DNA of 43,910 nt from positions 33,453 to 77,362 of the forward strand of contig JAMJFS010000005.1 of assembly GCA_023544565.1 (NCBI GenBank), read 5' to 3'. A program made the translations under genes and the position numbers. This stretch comes from Methanosarcinaceae archaeon. Its GTDB lineage: Archaea > Halobacteriota > Methanosarcinia > Methanosarcinales > Methanosarcinaceae. The notes under the pieces are model-generated. The model saw only the letters and a program-made list of their open reading frames with translations. It was not told the origin of the DNA and did no database searches. Below, piece after piece: positions 34,350 through 42,245 of the stretch (position 1 is the stretch's first letter; every line of letters begins with the position of its first letter).

Positions 34350-34569
34350 GATATGTCCTCTTTTGATTTGTAAATTATTGAAAGGTGTATATTAGTATGA
34401 CGTTTTGCGGCGCACGGGGGGCACTCCAAGTAGTTCAAGATTGCGATTTTTTAATTGCTGCGACCGCTCAAAGCACAAATCACCCCCCATCCACCAAAAC
34501 CCTATACTAATAAATAACATCAAACCCATGATGGAATCCTACGACTAAACAACAAGAGGACAACCAATA

Positions 34570-35121
34570 ATGAAGATCATAGCTTTTGTAGGAATGCCCG
34601 CATCCGGCAAATCCGAAGCTGCTAGGGTTGCAGGAAACCAGGGCATCTACGTCATCAACATGGGCGACGTCATTCGCGAAGAAGTAATGCGGAGAGGACT
34701 TGAACCCACGGACGCAAATACCGGCGGTGTAGGAACTGACCTGAGGGAAAATGAAGGCATGGACGCTGTTGCAAAGCGCTGTGTCCCGAAAATAAACAAC
34801 ACCGGCACAGACATGATAGTCATTGATGGCGTGCGCGGGATCGCGGAGGTAGAATTCTTTAAACAGGAATTCGGGAAAGATTTCACACTTGTCAACATCG
34901 ACTCATCCATCCAGATGCGCCTTGAGCGTGTAAAAGCACGCGGGCGAAGTGATGATATGACAGATATCAACGCCTTACGCCGCAGGGATGAGCGTGAGCT
35001 CAGTTGGGGCATGGGCGAGGCAATAAAAGCCTCAGACATTACCATTTCCAATGCAGCAGGACTTGAAAAATTCAAACAGGATATCGTAAAACTTTTGGAG
35101 CGTTTTCATGATAAAAGTTGA
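34570..35121 (+). CDS. UPF0200 family P-loop kinase-like protein
   Basis: The protein has 183 residues. The N-terminal P-loop IIAFVGMPASGKSEAA is followed by VINMGDVIREEVMRRG and the lid region RLERVKARGRSDD. The fold is that of nucleoside monophosphate or dephospho-CoA kinases. It matches the archaeal UPF0200 family. The substrate is unknown. It overlaps the next gene (UPF0201) by 14 nt, and these two families are commonly adjacent in archaea, implying a shared function. Confidence 0.9.
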   Translation: MKIIAFVGMPASGKSEAARVAGNQGIYVINMGDVIREEVMRRGLEPTDANTGGVGTDLRENEGMDAVAKRCVPKINNTGTDMIVIDGVRGIAEVEFFKQEFGKDFTLVNIDSSIQMRLERVKARGRSDDMTDINALRRRDERELSWGMGEAIKASDITISNAAGLEKFKQDIVKLLERFHDKS

Positions 35122-35548
35122 AGTATCAGCCATAGTCAATCCCACAGAAGACATCAAGCGCGTGAGCCTTGCCATTTTTAACATGTTCAAAGAACTTGAG
35201 ACCGCAGTGGACGAATCCATGCCAAAACCACGCATAGTCGGACACGGGGATATCGAATCACTTTTCACCATGCATAATTTGCTCAGGCAGGAGCGACAGC
35301 TGGACACTGCCCGCACACAATTGAACAAAGGTCACTCGATAGACGGCCTTTCCACGGATTTCATGCTAAACAAACAGGTGGCCACAGTAAACCGCCTGAA
35401 CTTCCCTGCCATAGAAGAACCACTCGGCTCCATCCATGTCACCATAACTGCAAGTTCAGAAGAAGAACTTGAACACCTGAAAGACTGGCTTGCTCCAAAA
35501 ACCGAAGATGGCGTGCCTTTGATCGATCTGGATGTAAACGATATCTGA
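35108..35548 (+). CDS. UPF0201 family protein
   Basis: The protein has 146 residues starting MIKVEVSAIVNPTEDIKRVS, with GHGDIESLFTMHNLLRQERQLDTAR in the middle and AIEEPLGSIHVTITASSEEELE near the C-terminus. This is the archaeal UPF0201 family, an exclusively archaeal small protein with no assigned activity. The ATG lies inside the end of the UPF0200 gene, so translation is coupled. Confidence 0.9.
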   Translation: MIKVEVSAIVNPTEDIKRVSLAIFNMFKELETAVDESMPKPRIVGHGDIESLFTMHNLLRQERQLDTARTQLNKGHSIDGLSTDFMLNKQVATVNRLNFPAIEEPLGSIHVTITASSEEELEHLKDWLAPKTEDGVPLIDLDVNDI

Positions 35549-35611
35549 TAATAAATATGCCAATATATACAAAAATATATACGCAAAACAAGGCAGTGGA
35601 AGTCATATCTC

Positions 35612-36391
35612 ATGGATCTAAAAAGGATAAGTTTCTCATCACGCGCAATTGTTGAAGACCCTTTTATCTGGGCGTATGAACTCGAAGACCACGGCTACAC
35701 CGGCTGGGAGATCGTACAGGAAGGCACCCAGTGCCTGACAGGCGAAACGATCACCTATGTGCAGGACATCCGCGACACCACAGATCTGGAACTGACCCTC
35801 CACCTTCCTTTCTCGGACATGAATCTCGGGGGCCTGAACACCGGAATACGCAACGAAGTACTTCGCCAGATGAAAGATTATCTCCACATTGTATCTGAAT
35901 TTGTAGAACTTGCAGTCATCCACCCGGGCTACCTCTCCCCCCACGGCGCACAATTGCCTGATCTCGCATGGCATACCAACATCGAATCCCTGCAATCCAT
36001 CTGTGACTTTGCCGCAGACCAAGGCATCACCATAGCAGTTGAGAACATGCCAGAAGTTCCAAAGATATTCGGAAAATATCCACAGGAGATGCTTCAAATG
36101 GTCAAAGATGTCAACCGTGATAATGTTGGACTGACACTTGATATAGGTCATGCGAACACCATGGGCAAAGATATCATGGACGATTTTCTGAAAATGTACA
36201 AAGGCAGGATATCACATGTCCACCTACATGATAACATGGGCAAAAGTGATGAGCATCTGCCACTTGGCAAGGGGAATATCGATTGGAAACACGTAATGGA
36301 CAATTTATCAAACTACAAAGGCAGGTTTGTGACAGAGGTCAATTGCGTGGACGAGGGTATTGAGAGTCTTGCGTTTTTTAAAAATCTTTAA
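35612..36391 (+). CDS. Sugar-phosphate isomerase/epimerase-like TIM-barrel protein
   Basis: The protein has 259 residues. The xylose-isomerase-like barrel carries metal-ligand motifs IAVENMPEVP (Glu), LTLDIGHANTMG (Asp, His), RISHVHLHDNMGKSDEHLPLG (His) and VTEVNC (Glu). These match the AP-endonuclease-2/sugar-phosphate isomerase superfamily. The reaction cannot be assigned further. It follows UPF0201 by 63 bp on the same strand and may be co-transcribed. Confidence 0.88.
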   Translation: MDLKRISFSSRAIVEDPFIWAYELEDHGYTGWEIVQEGTQCLTGETITYVQDIRDTTDLELTLHLPFSDMNLGGLNTGIRNEVLRQMKDYLHIVSEFVELAVIHPGYLSPHGAQLPDLAWHTNIESLQSICDFAADQGITIAVENMPEVPKIFGKYPQEMLQMVKDVNRDNVGLTLDIGHANTMGKDIMDDFLKMYKGRISHVHLHDNMGKSDEHLPLGKGNIDWKHVMDNLSNYKGRFVTEVNCVDEGIESLAFFKNL

Positions 36392-36427
36392 GTTTGAACG
36401 GTTTGTTTGTATAACTGAACGTAGCAA

Positions 36428-36452
36428 TACGCGCGCAGCGCAGCATATTTCC
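36428..36452 (+). repeat. GC-rich hairpin repeat, copy 6 (degenerate)
   Basis: ATACGCGCGCAGCGCAGCATATTTCC keeps the CATATTTCC flank and a weaker GCGC-rich stem. It lies about 40 bp after the stop of the TIM-barrel gene. Confidence 0.45.
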
Positions 36453-36487
36453 AAAAAATATTAATTTCAATGATCATATAAGATGCC

Positions 36488-36517
36488 GATTAATATCGAT
36501 TAATACTGATTAACTGT
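36488..36517. repeat. Three 10-bp-period direct repeats (GATTAATA type)
   Basis: GATTAATATC, GATTAATACT and GATTAACTGT follow one another without gaps. A 10-nt period places each copy on the same face of the helix, as expected for cooperative protein binding. Confidence 0.5.
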
Positions 36518-36708
36518 AGATGCGACCTTAAATCAACATAAATCTGTGTGAATCATCGTCTTGAGAGGATTTCGATAAACCCCGATATTCAAACATCCGC
36601 TTATAAACCGTATGTAAATGGATTAATAATAATATGGGTTAATAGAAATACTCTTGAAAATAACTGGAAAATTAGACTGTCCAATATTTGTATTTGGCTA
36701 TTTATGAG

Positions 36709-36729
36709 CTGTGCCGCCTGCGGCGGTTA
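36709..36729 (-). repeat. GC-rich hairpin repeat, copy 7
   Basis: The stem CCGCC/GGCGG with a TGC loop (36714-36726) is flanked by CTGTG and TTAC. It is almost identical to copy 3 over the hairpin and lies 22 bp beyond the ribbon-helix-helix gene stop. Confidence 0.65.
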
Positions 36730-36750
36730 CTTTGTTTATTTTGAGAAAGT

Positions 36751-36921
36751 TTAATCATTGATCCTGCCATGCCGCCTGTCAATATCATCCATCATGTCCA
36801 GCATCTTGCGTATAGCTGTCCGTATGGCATCAGATTTGTTGACGAACTTCTTATCATCCCCCACATGACCGTTCAGGTCATCCAGAAGTTCCTGAGGTAT
36901 TTCAACACTTACTTTTGGCAT
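36751..36921 (-). CDS. Small ribbon-helix-helix (CopG/Arc-type) DNA-binding protein
   Basis: I translated this short minus-strand frame by hand: 56 residues from ATG 36921 to TAA. It begins MPKVSVEIPQELLDDLNGHV, the ribbon strand and first helix of an RHH fold. KFVNKSDAIRTAIRKML is the second helix with its N-cap. The charged tail is MMDDIDRRHGRIND. The start has GGTGA 6 nt upstream. A CATGA-ACG-TCATG dyad at 36971-36983, next to an AT-rich TATA-like stretch, could be its own operator. The protein likely acts as a dimeric repressor; its target is not known. No toxin gene is seen beside it. Confidence 0.8.
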   Translation of the reverse strand: MPKVSVEIPQELLDDLNGHVGDDKKFVNKSDAIRTAIRKMLDMMDDIDRRHGRIND

Positions 36922-36970
36922 TCATCTCACCGATCTTTAAAAGAACACACGCTGGTTTTAATTAAATTCA

Positions 36971-36983
36971 CATGAACGTCATG
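36971..36983. promoter_or_regulatory. Short dyad upstream of the RHH gene, putative autoregulatory operator
   Basis: CATGA and TCATG flank ACG. The dyad lies 50 bp before the RHH start, directly upstream of the AT-rich AATTTAATTAAAACC (36955-36969, minus strand) that may serve as TATA box. RHH repressors commonly bind such short dyads near their own promoter. Confidence 0.35.
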
Positions 36984-37064
36984 GGATTTATTTGTTCTCA
37001 CACAGTCATGAATGCTTTTACTTCGTAATTGAATTGTGTAAATAGTCATCAAAAGAATAAGAAG

Positions 37065-37138
37065 CGGGCCAGAAGGGATTTGAACCCTTGGCCGATGGAT
37101 TAAGAGTCCACCGCTCTGCCTGACTAAGCCACTGGCCC
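37065..37138 (-). tRNA. tRNA-Lys (anticodon CTT)
   Basis: Read on the minus strand, 74 nt form a cloverleaf. The 7-bp acceptor stem is GGGCCAG/CTGGCCC with discriminator G. The D arm contains GGCTTAGTCAGGCAGAGC. The anticodon arm is GTGGA-CTCTTAA-TCCAT with anticodon CTT, which decodes AAG. The T arm has GGTTCAAATCC. No CCA is encoded and no intron is present. It lies between the RHH gene and herA. Confidence 0.95.
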
Positions 37139-37255
37139 GCAATGTTGATTTTTTAGTTTTAGTCTTTAATCATCGATATTGAACAACAAAGAAGGGTTGA
37201 ACGACTCTTTAACGTAGTGTCATAATATATACATTTCGGGTGGGAGCAACCCACC

Positions 37256-39106
37256 TCACTCATGCTTGACCATACACTTCGAAAGCCCCATAACCTCGAC
37301 CATATCACTGTTATCAGGACTGTGTACGATCATCTGTCCCTTTTTCAAATATGGAATACGCTTCTCATACCCCTTCTGCACCTTCAGAGCACTGATCGCT
37401 GCATCGTTTGTAAGGTTCAATATCACCCTCGTATTAACCTGTTTGAACACCGTATCATCAATATCCTGCGGGTCCTGTGTAATTAAAAAAAGGCCAAGTC
37501 CTTCCTTGCGGCCCTGACGTGCAGCATCCGCAAACTTTGAGACTATCTTCTTCGAATGTTCACCCGATGTCTTTGAAAGATACCGATGCGCCTCATCCAG
37601 TGCAAGTATGATCGGCGTATCCTTGACAGCAACATCACCCGAAGTGCTCAGCTTGTTATCCACCACAAGCGTCATCAACGTAAGCACGATCAGGTCGCGT
37701 ATCCTCGATGAACTGATGTATTCAGTCGGGAACACACTCACCTGTCCAGGACTGAACACTTTCCCGAGTATCTCCGTAATAGGAGTCGCATGTTGGTCGA
37801 ACACCTTCCGAAGTGCAGGATTCCTCACCCTTCTGACAATTCCGTCATATGAAGCCTCATGTATCTTATTACTGTCAACATAGACTATTCGTGTGCTTTC
37901 ATCATCAATGTGGTCTACAAATCCTCCATAGGTGTGGTTGCCGCCCCGCTTGAAATAATCCTCAACCAAAAGTTCAAGTCCGGTATATTGCAGTTCTGTC
38001 ATACCCACAGGAGTAATAAGCCAAAGGTTATTCCTCACAAGTTCAAATGGAATCGTAAATTCCACCTGCTCAGCCCGCGACTTTCCATCATACGCGTGAC
38101 CTGCCACCTTTGCCACAAACGTTTTCGTATTGACACAGCGCCCGAAATCCACATTTTCAGACCTGAAATTATACTCATCCCCGGCAGCAATTTCAGGATT
38201 GTCCTCGAACATCTGGGAATACTCATCCTGCGGATCCATGATAACAAGACACGGATTCTTATTCTTGCTCTTGTCACTCCGCAACTGGTACCTGTTATCC
38301 TCGTTCATAAACTGGCGAAGTATGTTCTTTGTCAAAAACGTCTTTCCCGTACCCGTACTTCCGCACACCAGCATGTGCCGGAACACCAGCGGGTCGCCCA
38401 TGGAATAATCATTTCTCAGATAATACGGCACAGTAGGAGGTACTGCATGTGTCCTGACAACCTCTCCACCAACACTCAGGTGCCCCAAAAATACCCCTTC
38501 CTTCGGAATGTTAAGCCCTGTCTGTATCTTGCTCTTGTCTGTCACTGGAAATATGGGTGTATTCGGACGTGGGATCCTGTCCGCCATCCTGCGCACAAGT
38601 TGAGGTTTGCCGTCACTACCGCCACCGCTTCTGTGTTCATAAAGAATGCATATCGGGTCAAGAAGTGCAAGGAATTTATAATCCGCCTCTGCCGTCGTGT
38701 TGGATTTCAGCATCCTTCGTGAATGAATCTCTGTCGCATCATCGACCTCGAATTCCTGCAAATACTGCAATTTCCAGATACGTGCGAAAAGTTCCTCATC
38801 ACCATACGGAACCATCACGTATGTACCCAGACGCACGTCCTGCCGGCGTGAAGTTGCAACATATCCCGTGATACGCGCACCGGATTCAGTGATCTCAAGC
38901 GGCTCTATACCTGTCGTGATGATCCCGAAAGCATCTTCCGCATCATCTTTTCCGCCGTCTATATCAGGCACATATTCTTCAAACTCCGGCGTATCCGGTG
39001 TATCCGATGATCCAGTTTTCACGGATGTATTTGCCCCTCTGAATTCATCAGATGCGTATGCCAGAATATCATCATCATTCTCATTTTCGTAATTATTATC
39101 AGTCAT
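37256..39106 (-). CDS. herA: HerA-type DNA translocase/helicase
   Basis: The protein has 616 residues from ATG 39106 (GGTGAGATGG before it). An acidic, disordered N-terminal 60 residues (NENDDDILAYASDEF) is unusual in length. A HAS-barrel-like beta domain follows (VMVPYGDEELFARIWKLQYL). The RecA-like core carries Walker A LVCGSTGTGKTFLTK, Walker B IILALDEAHRYLSK and the motor motif GLGLFLITQDPQDID. HerA forms hexamers that, with NurA, resect DNA ends for homologous recombination. It overlaps nurA by 8 nt, so the two are coupled. Confidence 0.92.
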   Translation of the reverse strand: MTDNNYENENDDDILAYASDEFRGANTSVKTGSSDTPDTPEFEEYVPDIDGGKDDAEDAFGIITTGIEPLEITESGARITGYVATSRRQDVRLGTYVMVPYGDEELFARIWKLQYLQEFEVDDATEIHSRRMLKSNTTAEADYKFLALLDPICILYEHRSGGGSDGKPQLVRRMADRIPRPNTPIFPVTDKSKIQTGLNIPKEGVFLGHLSVGGEVVRTHAVPPTVPYYLRNDYSMGDPLVFRHMLVCGSTGTGKTFLTKNILRQFMNEDNRYQLRSDKSKNKNPCLVIMDPQDEYSQMFEDNPEIAAGDEYNFRSENVDFGRCVNTKTFVAKVAGHAYDGKSRAEQVEFTIPFELVRNNLWLITPVGMTELQYTGLELLVEDYFKRGGNHTYGGFVDHIDDESTRIVYVDSNKIHEASYDGIVRRVRNPALRKVFDQHATPITEILGKVFSPGQVSVFPTEYISSSRIRDLIVLTLMTLVVDNKLSTSGDVAVKDTPIILALDEAHRYLSKTSGEHSKKIVSKFADAARQGRKEGLGLFLITQDPQDIDDTVFKQVNTRVILNLTNDAAISALKVQKGYEKRIPYLKKGQMIVHSPDNSDMVEVMGLSKCMVKHE

Positions 39107-40367
39107 CCATCTCACCCCAGCGTATATCATTATACATCGTATCAATCTTTAAACCATCAAACTGTTTAATGATCTGCTGCCTCTCGCTCAATCGTATCTT
39201 TGCAACAGAATCCGCCTTTGACAGCGTTGTAGGAAATCCGCTAACACAAAGGTCGTACAATATCTTTCTCGTGATAGTGTTCCTCATCTCTTCGTTCTTT
39301 GTGATCCCGTATGGCGATTCCACCTTAAAGACAACACCTGTCATGGGCACATAGACCATGAAAAAAGTAAGGGAATAATCCTCTTTGTCAAACTTGTGGT
39401 CAACTGACCCCGCAACAAGCGGGGATGTGCTGTTCAGCATCTTCTCATAGAATTGATTGGGCTGCATGAACCAGTTTGTGTAAGTAATGCACCTATTATT
39501 CCCACTGTTCTTTCCCCCACCATTTCCGTCAAGTGAAAGTGTATTCTTGAAGAACTGCGCATCCAGTACCCAGGGAATATCAACTCTGCCGCCCTGTTTT
39601 TTAATGGTATCCATGATCTGCATATCTTCGGGATTCTTCACGAATCCAACAATTGGTATCCGGTTCTCAATATGATGGTCCATAATGTCAATGTAATTTT
39701 GAAGTATCTTTTTTGCATGAGAATCATACCGTATCTGGATATCATCCGATTCAACGACCATCCAGTACATCAACTGCTTTGGATAGATCGGGCCATCCAT
39801 AATAAAGAACCCATCTTTGTCAAGTTCTCCCATAATCCAAAGTATGTGCTCGGATTCTGAAAGGTAAATAGCAATGTTATGCACCATCCGTTTGATCCTC
39901 TTATTCAAAAGTCCGGGCTGGATGCGCACGATCTTACAACGCACCTCACTCTCATCGAACATTTCCCATTCATCTGTCGTTTTTATGGTCACCTTGCTGC
40001 TTGGAGAATAAGTGGCTGATACGATCGTCCTTTTCCTGTGAAGGTCAAGGTCTGTGGGCGTTGACGCAAGTGCACAGTGACAAAAATCCACCAGCAATCC
40101 ATTGTCAAAAGAGAGCGGGTTCGTGCTTCCGCTGTCGCATGAATAAGTTATCTCAAAAGGATTGCGAGAGAGCGCCATACGGTCGATATTTACTTTTGAA
40201 CGCTTCAAGTCCCCGATAGACCGCAGGACAACTTGCCCTCCATATCTCAGTTCACGGAGCATCTCAAAAAGATCGGACGCGGTCTTTGTATCCTCATCGT
40301 CCCTGCAAAGGTCGATGCGTTTTGCAAAATTTGATATTGCTTTTATGTGAACCGGTTCGAGGGTCAT
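39099..40367 (-). CDS. nurA: NurA-domain nuclease
   Basis: The protein has 422 residues. The NurA-type catalytic core is spread over FDNGLLVDFCHCALASTPTD and VESDDIQIRYDSHAK, with HHIENRIPIVGFVKN and the C-terminal region VFKVESPYGITK. The identification leans on its position directly before herA, with which it forms the classic archaeal operon, as well as on these motifs. I cannot place all catalytic residues with certainty. A TATA-like AACTATATGA at 40391-40400 (minus strand) lies about 28 bp before the ATG, predicting a leaderless transcript. Confidence 0.85.
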   Translation of the reverse strand: MTLEPVHIKAISNFAKRIDLCRDDEDTKTASDLFEMLRELRYGGQVVLRSIGDLKRSKVNIDRMALSRNPFEITYSCDSGSTNPLSFDNGLLVDFCHCALASTPTDLDLHRKRTIVSATYSPSSKVTIKTTDEWEMFDESEVRCKIVRIQPGLLNKRIKRMVHNIAIYLSESEHILWIMGELDKDGFFIMDGPIYPKQLMYWMVVESDDIQIRYDSHAKKILQNYIDIMDHHIENRIPIVGFVKNPEDMQIMDTIKKQGGRVDIPWVLDAQFFKNTLSLDGNGGGKNSGNNRCITYTNWFMQPNQFYEKMLNSTSPLVAGSVDHKFDKEDYSLTFFMVYVPMTGVVFKVESPYGITKNEEMRNTITRKILYDLCVSGFPTTLSKADSVAKIRLSERQQIIKQFDGLKIDTMYNDIRWGEMDD

Positions 40368-40491
40368 GGAATACAGTTAGTGTGAAATGGTCATATAGTT
40401 TTGGATATTTGCCTCATCTGACATCTATACATGAATTAATGCAATTCCAAAACTTATTAATCAATCAGCCACATTAATAATCTGAGTAAAA

Positions 40492-40848
40492 ATGAGTGAA
40501 AAACAAGAAATTGAAGCCTGTGAACCTTATATCATATCCAAGAATGTACTTGACAAAGTACATTTAGCCATGTCAGAAGATGTATCTAAAATGACAGAGC
40601 TTTTTAAATTGTTATCTGACCCGATACGACTTCACATATTAAAAGCACTTGAAATACAGGATCTTTGCGTTTGTATTTTGGTTGAAGTTACGAATTATAA
40701 GCACTCTGCACTATCATACCATCTGAAACTTTTAAAAGACGCAGATATTGTTGATTCAAAACGCGACAAGAGTTTTCAGACGTATTTTTTAACAGGATAT
40801 GGGCGCTCGCTCATAGCATCTCTCGAGAAAATACTTCCTCCGCTCTAA
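40492..40848 (+). CDS. ArsR/SmtB-family metal-sensing repressor with CadC-like cysteines
   Basis: The protein has 118 residues. The winged helix has MTELFKLLSDPIRLHILKAL and recognition helix HSALSYHLKLLKDADIVDSK. The metal motif DLCVC sits in helix alpha-3 (Cys59, Cys61), like the ELCVCD motif of ArsR/CadC. An N-terminal extension with Cys10 could complete a three-thiolate soft-metal site as in CadC (inference). Likely ligands are Cd, Pb, Zn or As(III). No effector gene is next to it. The 3' end of the reading frame coincides with a repeat element (40825-40893). Confidence 0.9.
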   Translation: MSEKQEIEACEPYIISKNVLDKVHLAMSEDVSKMTELFKLLSDPIRLHILKALEIQDLCVCILVEVTNYKHSALSYHLKLLKDADIVDSKRDKSFQTYFLTGYGRSLIASLEKILPPL

Positions 40849-40893
40849 TTAACTCGAACTATATAATTCTATAAATTGTATAGTTTGAAAAAA
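40825..40893. repeat. Third copy of the double-hairpin element, overlapping the ArsR 3' end
   Basis: GAGAAAAT at 40825 begins within the ArsR coding region, and the shared linker AACTCGAACTATAT follows. The AT-rich hairpin AACTATA-TAATT...AATT-GTATAGTT and TGAAAAAA (up to 40893) close the element. It aligns with unit 2 at 10460-10528. The last eight codons of ArsR lie inside the repeat. Confidence 0.65.
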
Positions 40894-40923
40894 AGTTCAA
40901 AAACATTTAATATGGCATCAATT

Positions 40924-41346
40924 TCAGATCTTATCTGCCGGTGGTGCAGTATTAAGTTTCACATATTTTACGCCTTTGAGGGACATAATCCGCTCAGCAA
41001 CGGCTTTTACATCCGCACCCTCTCCGTCTAGTATGATGACTTCAAGACAGTTCTCGTGATCGAGATGAAGGTGTATGGATGACTTGATTATATCAATATA
41101 ATCATGTTGGGCATCTGCAAGTGCGTTTGCAAGTCCTCGTTTTGTGTGATCGTATATCAAAGATATCGTACCTACACGCCGTCCTTTGACATCGCTCATC
41201 CATTCATAATGGGTTATGTAACTCCTTATTGCATCCCTGATACCTTCTGAACGTGATGAGTATCCGCGCTTTTCTATGATCATATCAAATTTTGCCAAAA
41301 GATTATCAGGTAACGACACGCCGATACGCATAAGTTCATGTTCCAT
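40924..41346 (-). CDS. nikR: Nickel-responsive regulator NikR
   Basis: The protein has 140 residues. The N-terminal ribbon-helix-helix ([32 protein letters not shown]) binds DNA. The C-terminal ACT-like domain carries the high-affinity nickel ligands His81, His92, His94 and Cys100 ([15 protein letters not shown]), which align exactly with His76, His87, His89 and Cys95 of E. coli NikR. The start follows AGGTGATC. Nickel control makes sense for a methanogen whose MCR cofactor F430 and hydrogenases need it. It converges with the ArsR gene, giving a pair of metal regulators. Confidence 0.95.
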   Translation of the reverse strand: MEHELMRIGVSLPDNLLAKFDMIIEKRGYSSRSEGIRDAIRSYITHYEWMSDVKGRRVGTISLIYDHTKRGLANALADAQHDYIDIIKSSIHLHLDHENCLEVIILDGEGADVKAVAERIMSLKGVKYVKLNTAPPADKI

Positions 41347-41503
41347 CAGATCACCTGAATTAAATAATGAAGTGATGGCTTATAAGATTTTGTAATAGTT
41401 CGCATTTTGTAAAATCATTGATAATCCAATTCATGTGATACATTTATTAAGACATATTATAATTAGTAAAGTGTAATCCCCATACAACTTGAGGAATATT
41501 CAA

Positions 41504-42217
41504 ATGAAAATGGAACAATTGTACACCGGAAAGGCGAAAACGATCTACAAGACCGATGACCCTACAAAATTAATTTCACAATTTCGAGACAGCCTGACAG
41601 CATTTGATGGTAAGAAGAAAAGTGAAGTTGCAAAAAAAGGGTACTACAATGCCCAGATATCAAGAAAAATATATGAAATGCTCGAAGCAGAAGGCATCAA
41701 GACACACCAGATCGAAATGGTATCAGATACGGAAATGCTTGTTTATGCAGTTGAGATCGTAAAACTTGAGGTCATTGTACGAAATATTGCTGCCGGTTCA
41801 ATAACAAAAAAATATCCGGTAAAGGAAGGAACAATATTTAAAAAACCTATCATTGCATTTGATTATAAGAGTGATGAATACGGCGACCCAATGCTAAACG
41901 ATGATATCGCAGTGGCTCTTGGGATCTCGACCTATGAGGAGATCGAACATATTCGCAAGATCGCACTCAAAATTAACAGGATACTTGTTGATTATCTGGA
42001 TGAGAGGGGGATCCTGCTACCTGACTTTAAACTTGAGTTTGGTCGCAAGGACGGGGAGATCTTACTTGCCGATGAGATATCCTGCGATACCTGCCGATTC
42101 TGGGACAAGGAAACAGGAGAATCACTTGATAAAGATCTATTCAGGCAAGATAAGGGTAACCTCTCAAAAGCCTATGAAGAAGTTGCAAGACGTATTGTAC
42201 CTGAGATATTTAAGTGA
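41504..42217 (+). CDS. purC: SAICAR synthetase
   Basis: The protein has 237 residues from ATG 41504, with TTGAGGAATATTCAA just before it; a TTG at 41489 lies at that ribosome-binding site and is rejected. Motifs are [50 protein letters not shown] and the ATP-site [19 protein letters not shown]. It joins CAIR and aspartate in purine synthesis, fitting purN elsewhere in the window. A TATA-like ATATTATAATTA lies near 41455. Confidence 0.95.
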   Translation: MKMEQLYTGKAKTIYKTDDPTKLISQFRDSLTAFDGKKKSEVAKKGYYNAQISRKIYEMLEAEGIKTHQIEMVSDTEMLVYAVEIVKLEVIVRNIAAGSITKKYPVKEGTIFKKPIIAFDYKSDEYGDPMLNDDIAVALGISTYEEIEHIRKIALKINRILVDYLDERGILLPDFKLEFGRKDGEILLADEISCDTCRFWDKETGESLDKDLFRQDKGNLSKAYEEVARRIVPEIFK

Positions 42218-42245
42218 CCTCTACATACTTTAAATGGAATTAAAA

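Larger units (their letters stand above)
36392..36750. other. 359-bp gene-free spacer with repeats
   Basis: No gene is seen. The spacer holds a degenerate GC-rich hairpin copy (36428-36452), three GATTAA-type direct repeats at an exact 10-nt period (36488-36517), a related GGATTAATAATAATATGGGTTAATAG stretch (36619 onward), and a full hairpin copy (36711-36729). A plus-strand frame at 36548-36754 has no protein features and ends in the repeat. Confidence 0.6.

Noticed and set aside
36488-36517. CRISPR-like array from the GATTAATA repeats
   Set aside because: Only three 10-nt copies occur, with no spacers and no cas genes; a protein-binding array is the better reading.
36548-36754. 68-codon plus-strand frame in the spacer after the TIM-barrel gene
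   Set aside because: It has no ribosome-binding site, reads through a GC-rich hairpin repeat at its end and overlaps the RHH stop region; composition is not protein-like.
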